Positions 1-6,506 of a DNA stretch of 17,453 nt are shown piece by piece; position 1 is the first letter of the stretch; each line of letters opens with the position of its first letter. Both the position numbers and the translations under genes were made by a program. This DNA comes from WHSM01 sp050701635 (GTDB taxonomy: Bacteria; Actinomycetota; Actinomycetes; Mycobacteriales; Micromonosporaceae): contig JBOGDF010000078.1 of assembly GCA_050701635.1 (NCBI GenBank), forward strand, positions 1 to 17,453, read 5' to 3'. The notes below the pieces were generated by a model that was not told the DNA's origin, made no database searches, and saw only the letters and a list, made by a program, of their open reading frames with translations.

Positions 1-488
1 TCGCCGCGCGGCACGATCCGATAGATCACCGAGGTCGGGATGATCACGTAGTCGCCGGTGCTGACGTCGAGCGCCCCGAACGTGGTCTCGATCGTGGCGT
101 CGCCGGCCTCGACGTAGATGCACTCGTCGCCGATCGCGTTGCGGTAGAGCACGGACGGCCGGTCGGAGACCACGTACGAGATCCGGCAGTCGTCGTTGGC
201 GAGCAGGTGCTGCCGCCCCAGGATCGGGTCGGCGCCGCCCACGTCGAGCTTGTGCGTGACCAGGTGACGGGGCTTCAGCGGGTGGTTCGGGATCCGCTTC
301 CACGTCGGCGGCTCGAACGGCTCGCTCGCTACGATCGCGGTCGGCAGGTTCTGGTGGTAGAGCAGCGACGAGTCGCTGGAGAAACCTTCCTGCCCCATCA
401 GCTCTTCGGCGTACAGGCTGCCGTCGGGTTGGCGAAACTGGGTATGCCGCTTGCGCGGGATCTCACCAACGACGCGGTAGTAAGGCAT
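1..488 (-). CDS. hmgA: Homogentisate 1,2-dioxygenase, N-terminal part (cut by window edge)
   Basis: Opens the aromatic ring of homogentisate to give maleylacetoacetate in tyrosine and phenylalanine breakdown; a cytosolic Fe(II) enzyme. The first 162 residues are visible. They start MPYYRVVGEIPRKRHTQF and continue with EELMGQEGFSSDSSLLYH and a cupin-like segment (DDCRISYVVSDRPSVLYRN, then GDECIYVEAG), which is the N-terminal half of this family. The iron ligands lie in the missing C-terminal part, so catalytic residues cannot be checked. The ATG at 488 follows a strong ribosome binding site (GGAGGGA, complement of 491-497). The gene is divergent from the 620-1438/fahA pair, which carries the next pathway steps. 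The family is usually about 390-440 residues, so more than half lies outside the window. The reading frame is open to the edge with no sign of damage. Confidence 0.93.
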   Translation of the reverse strand, partial: MPYYRVVGEIPRKRHTQFRQPDGSLYAEELMGQEGFSSDSSLLYHQNLPTAIVASEPFEPPTWKRIPNHPLKPRHLVTHKLDVGGADPILGRQHLLANDDCRISYVVSDRPSVLYRNAIGDECIYVEAGDATIETTFGALDVSTGDYVIIPTSVIYRIVPRG

Positions 489-497
489 GGTCCCTCC

Positions 498-522
498 AGC
501 TGTACCGAGCTGTTTGAGCTGT
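498..522. repeat. Three AGCTGT direct repeats in the hmgA leader
   Basis: AGCTGT occurs at 498-503, 508-513 and 517-522, a spacing of 10 and 9 bases, about one helical turn. The outer two copies extend to AGCTGTACC. They sit directly upstream of the hmgA ribosome binding site, on the hmgA side of the divergent region. Phased direct repeats of this type can be a protein binding site. That role is inferred. Confidence 0.45.
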
Positions 523-555
523 ACCCGGCTCCCGTGGCGAAGCGCGTAGCGCGGG

Positions 556-587
556 CACACCTGTCCGATATGCGTACACACTTGTCC
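556..587. promoter_or_regulatory. Direct repeats CACAC(C/T)TGTCC, 21 bases apart
   Basis: CACACCTGTCC at 556-566 and CACACTTGTCC at 577-587 differ by one base and are offset by exactly 21 bases, two helical turns. The second copy covers the likely -35 hexamer (TTGTCC, 582-587) of the 620-1438/fahA promoter. The arrangement looks like an operator in the divergent hmgA/fahA control region. The binding protein is unknown; the Lrp/AsnC gene at 6570 or the IclR gene at 16703 are candidates. Confidence 0.5.
572..582 (-). promoter_or_regulatory. AGTGTGTACGC motif shared with the hppD/lrp intergenic region
   Basis: On the minus strand this reads AGTGTGTACGC. The identical 11-mer lies on the plus strand at 6543-6553, in the other divergent promoter region of the tyrosine pathway. 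It overlaps the second of the two direct repeats at 556-587. A common regulator for both gene sets is the simplest reading, but this is inferred. Confidence 0.45.
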
Positions 588-611
588 TGTATTTGTAGCG
601 TCGACTAGGTT
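582..611 (+). promoter_or_regulatory. Promoter of the 620-1438/fahA operon
   Basis: TTGTCC (582-587) and TAGGTT (606-611) are separated by 18 bases and match the housekeeping sigma pattern. Transcription would begin about 6-8 bases after the -10 element, at or next to the GTG at 620. The mRNA would then be leaderless, and there is indeed no ribosome binding site before that codon. Confidence 0.55.
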
Positions 612-619
612 GGGTGACC

Positions 620-1438
620 GTGTCAACCGATTCCGTTGTGATCCCGGCACTGCTGCGCGGGCTGGTCGACGACGCGGCGGTCTTCCCGCCCGGAAACGCC
701 GAATTGACCGACGCGGTGTCCGCTCACCGGACACACCGCGCCGCCTGGTACGCCGACCTGGTCGGCCCCCTGCTGGTGCGCGCCTCGGAGGCCGCCGACG
801 TACCGCCGGACGTCGAGGTCGGGCTGATCGGTGACACCGGCCTGGCCGGGCTGGACACAGCACTCGCCGCACCCGCCCCGGTGCGGCAGATCGAGCTCGC
901 CGTGGCCAAGCGCGGCGAAGACCCGCTGCCCGGCCTGCGGGAGCTGCTCGGCTGGGCCAAGGACAGACCTTTCGAGGTGTACGCCGAGATCCCGCTCACC
1001 TGGGGCTGCCTGGCCGCCCTGGACGAGCTGGCCGGAGCCGACGGCGTCTCCCCGAAATTCCGTACCGGGGGGTTGGCGGCGGAGCTGTTCCCGACCGCGC
1101 AGGAGCTGGCGACCGTGATCGTCGCCTGCGCCGAGCACGACCTGCGGTTCAAGCTCACCGCCGGGCTGCACCATGCCGTACGGCACACCGACCGTACGAC
1201 CGGGTTCACCCATCACGGGTTCCTCAACGTGCTGGTGGCGAGCGCCGTAGCGGCCCACGGCGGCGACCTCTCGACCGTGGCCGCGCTGCTCGCCGAGACC
1301 GATCCGGACTCGATCGCCGCGCACGCCCGGCCCCGGCTCGACCTCGTACGTCCACTGTGGATCGGCTTCGGCAGCTGCAGCATCTCCGAGCCGCTCGACG
1401 ACCTGGCCGCCCTCGGCCTGCTATCCAAGGAGCGTTGA
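620..1438 (+). CDS. Conserved protein of unknown function, coupled to fahA
   Basis: A 272-residue soluble protein with no signal peptide or membrane segment. I do not recognise a characterised family. It has strongly conserved-looking blocks: DDAAVFPPGN (17-26), PKFRTGG (145-151), FKLTAGLHHAVRH (177-189), HHGFLNVL (198-205) and IGFGSCSISEPLDDL (248-262). The alternation of helices and short strands is compatible with an alpha/beta barrel, but that is a guess. The stop codon is one base before the fahA start, and it sits between hmgA and fahA, so a role in homogentisate degradation is likely. It may be the missing maleylacetoacetate isomerase or an accessory enzyme. I prefer the GTG at 620 to the GTG at 614: the TAGGTT hexamer ends at 611, which leaves a normal distance only for 620. 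The existence of the gene is certain; its function is open. Confidence 0.88.
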   Translation: MSTDSVVIPALLRGLVDDAAVFPPGNAELTDAVSAHRTHRAAWYADLVGPLLVRASEAADVPPDVEVGLIGDTGLAGLDTALAAPAPVRQIELAVAKRGEDPLPGLRELLGWAKDRPFEVYAEIPLTWGCLAALDELAGADGVSPKFRTGGLAAELFPTAQELATVIVACAEHDLRFKLTAGLHHAVRHTDRTTGFTHHGFLNVLVASAVAAHGGDLSTVAALLAETDPDSIAAHARPRLDLVRPLWIGFGSCSISEPLDDLAALGLLSKER

Positions 1439-1439
1439 C

Positions 1440-2699
1440 GTGACCTGGCTCGAGCTGGCCGCCGATCACCCGTACGGCGTCCACAACCTCCCGTACGGGG
1501 TCTTCGCGTACCTCGACAAGCCCGACGAGGCCCGGATCGGGGTACGCGTCGGCGACGCCGTACTCGACCTGAAAGCCGTCGAGGAAGCCGAGCTGGTCGA
1601 CGCCCACGACGCGTTCGCGGCGCACACCCTGAACGCCTTCCTGGCGCTCGGGCGCCCAGCGTGGACGGCGGTACGCGCCCGCATCACCGAGCTGCTGACC
1701 GGGCCCGAGCACGCGCCCGCGGTGACGCCGCTGCTGGTCCCGTTGACCGGCGTCGAGCTGCGGATGCCGTTCAGCGTCGCCGACTACGTCGACTTCTACT
1801 CCTCCGAACACCACGCCACCAACGTCGGGAAGATGTTCCGCCCGGACGCCGCGCCGCTGCTGCCGAACTGGAAGCGGCTCCCGGTCGGCTACCACGGGCG
1901 CGCCGGCACCGTGGTGGTCTCCGGCACTCCCGTGACCCGCCCGTGCGGCCAGCGTCGGGGTGACCCCGAAACGAAGGCGCCGACTCCCTCGATGCCTAAC
2001 GCCCGGGACTCGGCGCCTTCGCCGGTGTATGGGCCGTCGACCCGGCTCGACATCGAGGCCGAGGTCGGGTTCGTGGTCGGCGTGCCGTCCGGGCTCGGCA
2101 CCGCGGTGCCGTCCGGTGCGTTCGAAGACCACGTCTTCGGTGTCGTACTGCTCAACGACTGGTCCGCCCGCGACATCCAGGCCTGGGAGTACGTGCCGCT
2201 CGGGCCGTTCCTCGGCAAGTCGTTCGCCACCTCGATCTCCCCGTGGGTGGTGCCGCTCGACGCGCTGGCCGCCGCCAAGGTCGACCCGCCCTCGCAGGAT
2301 CCGGTGCCGCTGCCGTACCTGTCGGAACAGCCTGGCTACGGCCTGGACCTGCGGCTGACCGTGACCTGGAACGACACCCTGGTCGCCGAGCCGCCGTTCG
2401 ACCAGATGTACTGGACGCCGGCGCAGCAGCTGGCCCACCTGACGGTCAACGGCGCGTCGCTGCGTACCGGCGACATGTACGCCTCCGGCACCGTCAGCGG
2501 ACCATCGAAGGAGCAGCGCGGCTGCTTCCTGGAGTTGACGTGGTCCGGGGCCGAGCCGGTGAAGCTCACCGACGGCTCGACACGGACCTTCCTGGAGGAC
2601 GGTGACACCGTGACCATCTCCGGCACCGCCCCGGGCCCGGACGGCACGGTGGTCGGGCTCGGCGAGGTCACCGGAAAGATTCTTCCCGCGGTGGGTTGA
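1440..2699 (+). CDS. fahA: Fumarylacetoacetase
   Basis: Hydrolyses fumarylacetoacetate to fumarate and acetoacetate, the last step of tyrosine degradation. It has 419 residues, the usual family length. Family active-site residues are recognisable by comparison with the mouse enzyme. The metal-ligand Asp is D118 in DYVDFYSSEHH and the catalytic His is H125. The acidic pair is E206/E208 in LDIEAEVGF. D240 lies in LLNDWSARDIQ, followed by WEYVPLGPFLGKSF with K260. The GTG start is one base after the upstream stop and has AAGGAG at 1427-1432, so translation of the two genes is coupled. Oddity: residues about 178-195 are an extra, Pro/Ala/Ser-rich stretch encoded by a near-perfect palindrome at 1972-2021, which looks like an in-frame insertion between the conserved GQR and VYGPS motifs. 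Confidence 0.96.
   Translation: MTWLELAADHPYGVHNLPYGVFAYLDKPDEARIGVRVGDAVLDLKAVEEAELVDAHDAFAAHTLNAFLALGRPAWTAVRARITELLTGPEHAPAVTPLLVPLTGVELRMPFSVADYVDFYSSEHHATNVGKMFRPDAAPLLPNWKRLPVGYHGRAGTVVVSGTPVTRPCGQRRGDPETKAPTPSMPNARDSAPSPVYGPSTRLDIEAEVGFVVGVPSGLGTAVPSGAFEDHVFGVVLLNDWSARDIQAWEYVPLGPFLGKSFATSISPWVVPLDALAAAKVDPPSQDPVPLPYLSEQPGYGLDLRLTVTWNDTLVAEPPFDQMYWTPAQQLAHLTVNGASLRTGDMYASGTVSGPSKEQRGCFLELTWSGAEPVKLTDGSTRTFLEDGDTVTISGTAPGPDGTVVGLGEVTGKILPAVG
1972..2021. repeat. Palindromic element inside fahA
   Basis: Left arm CGAAGGCGCCGACTCCC (1972-1988) and right arm GGGACTCGGCGCCTTCG (2005-2021) pair at 16 of 17 positions, with one C-C mismatch, around a 16-base loop. The frame stays open through it, and the encoded segment has no counterpart in the fumarylacetoacetases I know. 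Its length and symmetry resemble small palindromic elements that insert within coding genes. I found no second copy in this window. Confidence 0.6.
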
Positions 2700-2726
2700 C
2701 TCTCGTGTGAAACACCCGATTCGTCG

Positions 2727-2732
2727 TACCGT
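2727..2732 (+). promoter_or_regulatory. -10 hexamer for the SRPBCC gene (leaderless)
   Basis: TACCGT is followed by six bases and then the GTG start at 2739, the geometry of a leaderless actinobacterial promoter. No -35 element stands out at 17-18 bases. TTGACT at 2696-2701 overlaps the fahA stop but is 25 bases away. GTGT-GAA-ACAC at 2705-2715 is a small inverted repeat just upstream. Confidence 0.4.
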
Positions 2733-2738
2733 GGATGC

Positions 2739-3212
2739 GTGACGGGTGTGAAGTCGACCATCGAGGTCGCCCGACTGGTACGGGCGCCGGTGGAGCACGT
2801 GTGGTCGGTCTTCACCGACCTGCCCGCCCGCGCCGAGGTGATGTCGACCGTCGACTCCGTCGAGATCCTCAGCGGCGACGGCTTCGAGATCGGTACGACC
2901 TGGCGGGAAACCCGTACGCTGCGCGACGCCCCGGTGACCGAGACGCTGCGCGTGGTGGCGTTGGATCCCTCGTCGTACAGCTGCGTCATCGAGTCCCGGG
3001 GCGACGACGAGGAATACCGCACGACGTACCAGTTCATTCCCCGCAACGGGCACACCCGGGCCCGGGTACGCTTCTCCACCGCACTGCCGGAGCGGCTCAG
3101 CAGCCGGGTGCTGGTGGTGTTCTTCGGCGGCATGGTGACCCGGGTGATCGAGGGCGCGCTCCGCCAGGACCTGAGCGACCTGGCCGCCGCCATCGAAACC
3201 GCCGCCGCCTGA
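2739..3212 (+). CDS. SRPBCC (START-like) family protein
   Basis: A 157-residue protein with the SRPBCC/polyketide-cyclase-like pattern. An N-terminal strand (KSTIEVARLVRAPVEHVWSVFTDLPARAEVM) is followed by alternating strands (FEIGTTWRETRTL, YSCVIESRG, YRTTYQFIP, TRARVRFSTAL) and a long C-terminal helix (VLVVFFGGMVTRVIEGALRQDLSDL; split over residues 122-148). Such proteins bind a hydrophobic ligand in a deep cavity; the ligand cannot be read from sequence. It follows fahA by 39 bases in the same direction but seems to have its own -10 hexamer, so a link to tyrosine catabolism is only positional. A start at the in-frame GTG 2748 is also possible. Confidence 0.85.
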   Translation: MTGVKSTIEVARLVRAPVEHVWSVFTDLPARAEVMSTVDSVEILSGDGFEIGTTWRETRTLRDAPVTETLRVVALDPSSYSCVIESRGDDEEYRTTYQFIPRNGHTRARVRFSTALPERLSSRVLVVFFGGMVTRVIEGALRQDLSDLAAAIETAAA

Positions 3213-3282
3213 CGCCACCGCGCTGGCTGGCCGGGCACTGGCCGGGGGCCGGGCGCGCGAGCTGCGGCCCGTACACCCGGGT

Positions 3283-3340
3283 GGTTTGTGGTCGTTCTGC
3301 TGTCTCGGCCGTGTGGGAGACAGCAGAACGACCACAAACC
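3283..3340. terminator. Bidirectional hairpin with a 24-bp perfect stem
   Basis: Arms 3283-3306 and 3317-3340 are exact reverse complements over 24 bases around a 10-base loop. The hairpin lies between the convergent SRPBCC gene (ends 3212) and the aminotransferase gene (ends 3359), so it can end transcripts from both sides. There is no T-tract after the stem; the right arm ends in AAACC. Confidence 0.75.
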
Positions 3341-3358
3341 CGCGTGGACCGTCGGGCC

Positions 3359-4441
3359 TCAGGCCGACAGGGCGGCCTCGGCGGCGGCGAGGAAGGCGTC
3401 GTTCTCCTCGGGGGTGCCGATGGTGACCCGTACGCCGTCGCCCGCGAACGCCCGTACGATCACGCCGCGCTGTTCGCAGGCGGCGGCGAACCCGGCCGCA
3501 CCGTCGCGCAGCGGCAGCCACACGAAGTTGGACTGGGTCTCGGGTACGTCGGGCACCAGCGCCAGCACCGCCTTGTGGACGCGTTCCCGCTCGGCGACCA
3601 CCAGGTCGACCCGGCGCCGCATCTCTTCCGAGGCGTGCAGCGCGGCGGTCGCGGCGGCCTGGGCCACCGCGTTGGTGGAGAACGGCGTGACCACCTTGCG
3701 TACGGCGTCGGCCACCTCGGGCGCGGCGACCAGCCAGCCCACCCGCAGCCCGGCCAGCCCCCAGGCCTTGGAGAGGGTACGCAGCACCACCACGTTGGGA
3801 CGGTCCCCGAACAGCTCCAGCGCATCCGGCACCTCGGCGTCGGTGACGAACTCCCGGTACGCCTCGTCGATCACCACCAGTACGTCGGACGGCACCTGCT
3901 CGATGAAGTGCTCCAGCTCGCCGCGGCGTACCGCGGTGCCGGTCGGGTTGTTCGGGTTGCACACCAGCACGACTCGGGTGTTGTCGGTGATCGCGGCCGC
4001 CATCGCGTCCAGGTCGTGGCCGTGCACGCCGGTGTTGGGAACCCGTACGGACACCGCCGCGGCGCCGGCCGCGATGATCGGGTACGCCTCGAACGACCGC
4101 CACGCGTAGACGATCTCGTCGCCGGGCAGCATCGCCGCCTTCACCACGTGCTCGGTCAGCGCCACCGACCCGCAGCCGGTCGCGATCCGGCTGGCGTCGA
4201 CGCCGTACCGCTCCGCGATCAGGCCGCGCAGCGCCACCACGCCCATGTCCGGGTAGCGGTGCACGCTTTTCGCGGCGGTCGCGATCGCGTCGGTCACGCC
4301 CGGCAGCGGCCCGTACGGCACCTCGTTGCTCGCCAGCTTGATCGCTTCGGACAGGCCCAGCTCGCGGGCCAGGTCGGCGGGGTTACGCCCCGGCACGTAC
4401 GAGGGTAGCGCGGCCAGGTCGGCGCGGGTCAGCTCGCTCAT
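3359..4441 (-). CDS. hisC: PLP aminotransferase, HisC/aromatic type (probable tyrosine aminotransferase)
   Basis: Fold type I PLP enzyme of 360 residues, the usual length for histidinol-phosphate or aromatic aminotransferases. Visible motifs are LASNEVPYGP (36-45), CNPNNPTG (161-168), the cofactor contacts DEAY (192-195), TLSKAWGLAGLRVGW with the Schiff-base lysine K225, and a late Arg in GDGVRVTIGTPEEN. It is the third gene after hppD and the RDD gene, 12 bases downstream of the RDD stop with GGAG before its ATG. That context suggests it makes 4-hydroxyphenylpyruvate from tyrosine rather than serving histidine synthesis. Known family point: some actinobacterial HisC2/Pat proteins are aromatic aminotransferases. 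Substrate choice cannot be proved from sequence, so the symbol marks the family only. Confidence 0.88.
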   Translation of the reverse strand: MSELTRADLAALPSYVPGRNPADLARELGLSEAIKLASNEVPYGPLPGVTDAIATAAKSVHRYPDMGVVALRGLIAERYGVDASRIATGCGSVALTEHVVKAAMLPGDEIVYAWRSFEAYPIIAAGAAAVSVRVPNTGVHGHDLDAMAAAITDNTRVVLVCNPNNPTGTAVRRGELEHFIEQVPSDVLVVIDEAYREFVTDAEVPDALELFGDRPNVVVLRTLSKAWGLAGLRVGWLVAAPEVADAVRKVVTPFSTNAVAQAAATAALHASEEMRRRVDLVVAERERVHKAVLALVPDVPETQSNFVWLPLRDGAAGFAAACEQRGVIVRAFAGDGVRVTIGTPEENDAFLAAAEAALSA

Positions 4442-4453
4442 GATGGCTCCAGA

Positions 4454-5212
4454 TCAGGTCTCGGATTGCGGTACGACCTGCACCACCAGGGTGCGGCCGA
4501 TCTTGTCGTGTAGGCACTGCTGCAGCGGCTTGTCCCACGTACACCACAGGGCGTCGGCCACCAGGAACGGCGCGAAGCAGGGCATGACGACCGGGTGGCT
4601 GATCGCCATCGGCAGCCAGCGCAGGATGGAACGCCAGAACCCGAGCCGTTCCCCGTCGTACCGGATCACCTTGATCTCGAACAGCCGCTTGCCGAGGGTC
4701 TGTCCGGACGACGCCAGCGCCGGCACCTCGTACGCGAACCACAGCGCCAGTCCGATCAGGATGATCGCGTACTGCAGGTTGACCGCCTTGTCGGTGGGTG
4801 GCGGCAGCTGCTCGAGCTGGCCGGCGAGGTAGCGCTGGGTGTCCGGCACGGTCGCCAGCACCTCCCGCCACCACTGGTAGAGGAACCATCCGTTCACCAC
4901 CAGGTTGAGCCCGATCACCGCCAGGATGTCCACGAACCGGGCCATGAACCGGGCGCTCGCCGGCGCCAGCGGCTGCCCGTACACCCGCGTGGGGTGTCCG
5001 GGGCCGCGACCGGGCTCGACCGCGGGTGGCGCCTCGACCGTGACCGGCGTGGGCTCGGTGGCGGTCGCCACCGGCGATGGCCGCGGCGGGGTGGCGGGCG
5101 GCGTGGCGTCGACCGGGAGCGGCTCGCCGATCCACTGTTCGCCGTCCCAGTAGCGCTGGACGTCGGTGTCGGCGGGGTCCGGATACCACCCGGGCGCGGT
5201 GCTCTGGCTCAT
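4454..5212 (-). CDS. DUF2510-RDD membrane protein
   Basis: A 252-residue protein. An N-terminal DUF2510 motif, GWYPDPADTDVQRYWDG (8-24), is followed by a Pro/Thr/Val-rich linker (about 30-80) and an RDD domain with ARFVD (91-95). Likely membrane segments are at about 94-112, 146-165 and 198-224, with GQTLGKRLFEIKV (170-182) and a C-terminal HDKIGRTLVV (235-244). RDD proteins are small membrane proteins of mostly unknown role; some have been linked to ion antiport. It lies between hppD (35-base gap) and the aminotransferase (12-base gap), so it is probably co-transcribed with them. The ATG at 5212 starts exactly at the DUF2510 domain; the frame runs open further upstream, but that is shadow sequence inside hppD. 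Confidence 0.88.
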   Translation of the reverse strand: MSQSTAPGWYPDPADTDVQRYWDGEQWIGEPLPVDATPPATPPRPSPVATATEPTPVTVEAPPAVEPGRGPGHPTRVYGQPLAPASARFMARFVDILAVIGLNLVVNGWFLYQWWREVLATVPDTQRYLAGQLEQLPPPTDKAVNLQYAIILIGLALWFAYEVPALASSGQTLGKRLFEIKVIRYDGERLGFWRSILRWLPMAISHPVVMPCFAPFLVADALWCTWDKPLQQCLHDKIGRTLVVQVVPQSET

Positions 5213-5247
5213 GTGCCCATCCTGCCGGACCCGCCGGGGGTACGCCG

Positions 5248-6468
5248 TCACAGGTTGCCGCGGCGCTCCTGCTCCCGCTCGATCGCCTCGAACAGCGCCT
5301 TGAAGTTGCCCTTGCCGAAGCCCATCGAGCCGTGGCGTTCGATCAGCTCGAAGAAGAACGTGGGGCGGTCCTGCACCGGCTTGGTGAAGATCTGCAGCAG
5401 GTAGCCGTCCTCGTCCCGGTCCACCAGGATCTTGCGCTGCTTCAGCTCCTCGATCGGGGCGCGTACGTTGCCGATCCGGGCCCGCAGCTCCGGGTCGTCG
5501 TAGTACGAGTCCGGCGTCGCCAGGAACTCCACGCCCGCGGCGCGCATGGCGTCCACAGTGGACAGGATGTCGTTGGTGGCGAGCGCGACGTGCTGCGCGC
5601 CCGGCCCGCCGTAGAACTCCAGGTATTCGTCGATCTGCGACTTCTTCTTGCTGACCGCGGGCTCGTTGAGCGGGAACTTCACCTTCCGGGTGCCGCTGGC
5701 GACCACCTTCGACATCAGCGCGGAGTATTCGGTGGCGATGTCGTCCCCGACGAACTCGGCCATGTTGGTGAAGCCCATGACCTTGTTGTAGAACCGCACC
5801 CACTCGTCCATCTTGCCGAGCTCCACGTTGCCGACCACGTGGTCGACCGCCTGGAAGTAGCGCTTCGGGGCGCCGCTCTTGATGGCGGCTGTGCGATCGA
5901 TGATCGGCTCCCGGGCGACGAACCCGGGCAGGAACGGGCCGTCGTAGCGCGACCGGTCGACCAGCGTGTGCCGGGTCTCGCCGTACGTGTCGATGGCGGC
6001 GTACCTCACCGTGCCGTGCTCGTCTTTCATGTCGGTCGGCTCGGTACGGCTCGTCGCGCCCATCGCGATCGCGTGCCGGTACGCCTTGTCCACGTCCGGC
6101 ACCTCGAGCGCGATGTCGGTGATGCCGTCGCCGTGCCGGGCGTGGTGCTCGGCGCCCGGGGTGCCGGCGCGCACCGTACCGGTGAGGACGAAGCGGGCGG
6201 AGCCGGAGGTCATCACGTACTCCGCGTAGTCCTTGAAGCCGGTCTCGGGCCCGCGATAGGCCACCAGCGTCATCCCGAACGCGGTCGAGTAGAAGTGCGC
6301 GGCCTGCTTCGCGTTGCCCACCATGAAGGTGAGGTAGTCGATGCCCTTGACCGGGAACGGGTCATGCGAGATGTCGTGCGGCACCGCCCCGACCAGCTCG
6401 TCTTCGCTCTGGCTGTCTGCCTGGCTCACTGTCCGGCCGGTGTCCGGCCGCTCCATCGCACGGGTCAT
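5248..6468 (-). CDS. hppD: 4-hydroxyphenylpyruvate dioxygenase
   Basis: Converts 4-hydroxyphenylpyruvate to homogentisate using Fe(II) and O2. It has 406 residues: a leader of about 35 residues, then two vicinal-oxygen-chelate domains. The iron ligands are in place: H210 (AVDHVVGNV), H293 (AQHVALATNDI) and E374 (FFFELIERHG). The C-terminal gating helix follows (GFGKGNFKALFEAIEREQ). It is the first gene of a minus-strand operon with the RDD and aminotransferase genes, and divergent from an Lrp/AsnC regulator. I use the ATG at 6468, where GATGCT lies six bases upstream as a weak leaderless promoter. The in-frame ATG at 6456 is an alternative. Neither has a ribosome binding site. Confidence 0.96.
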   Translation of the reverse strand: MTRAMERPDTGRTVSQADSQSEDELVGAVPHDISHDPFPVKGIDYLTFMVGNAKQAAHFYSTAFGMTLVAYRGPETGFKDYAEYVMTSGSARFVLTGTVRAGTPGAEHHARHGDGITDIALEVPDVDKAYRHAIAMGATSRTEPTDMKDEHGTVRYAAIDTYGETRHTLVDRSRYDGPFLPGFVAREPIIDRTAAIKSGAPKRYFQAVDHVVGNVELGKMDEWVRFYNKVMGFTNMAEFVGDDIATEYSALMSKVVASGTRKVKFPLNEPAVSKKKSQIDEYLEFYGGPGAQHVALATNDILSTVDAMRAAGVEFLATPDSYYDDPELRARIGNVRAPIEELKQRKILVDRDEDGYLLQIFTKPVQDRPTFFFELIERHGSMGFGKGNFKALFEAIEREQERRGNL

Positions 6469-6506
6469 AGCGGCAGCATCGCGCCGTGTGCCCTGCTGGG
6501 CAACTG

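Noticed and set aside
614..616. GTG at 614 as the start of the gene upstream of fahA
   Set aside because: Only two bases separate it from the TAGGTT hexamer, too few for a transcript that includes it, and it has no ribosome binding site. The GTG at 620 fits better.
1224..4103. 959-codon open frame on the minus strand
   Set aside because: It runs antisense through the 620-1438 gene, fahA and the SRPBCC gene and then out of frame through the aminotransferase gene, and is Arg/Gly/Ala/Pro-rich with no domain. Long shadow frames are normal at this GC content.
4454..5803. 449-codon extended version of the first RDD gene
   Set aside because: The extra part lies antisense-frame within hppD; the DUF2510 motif starts right after the ATG at 5212, which gives a natural protein of 252 residues.
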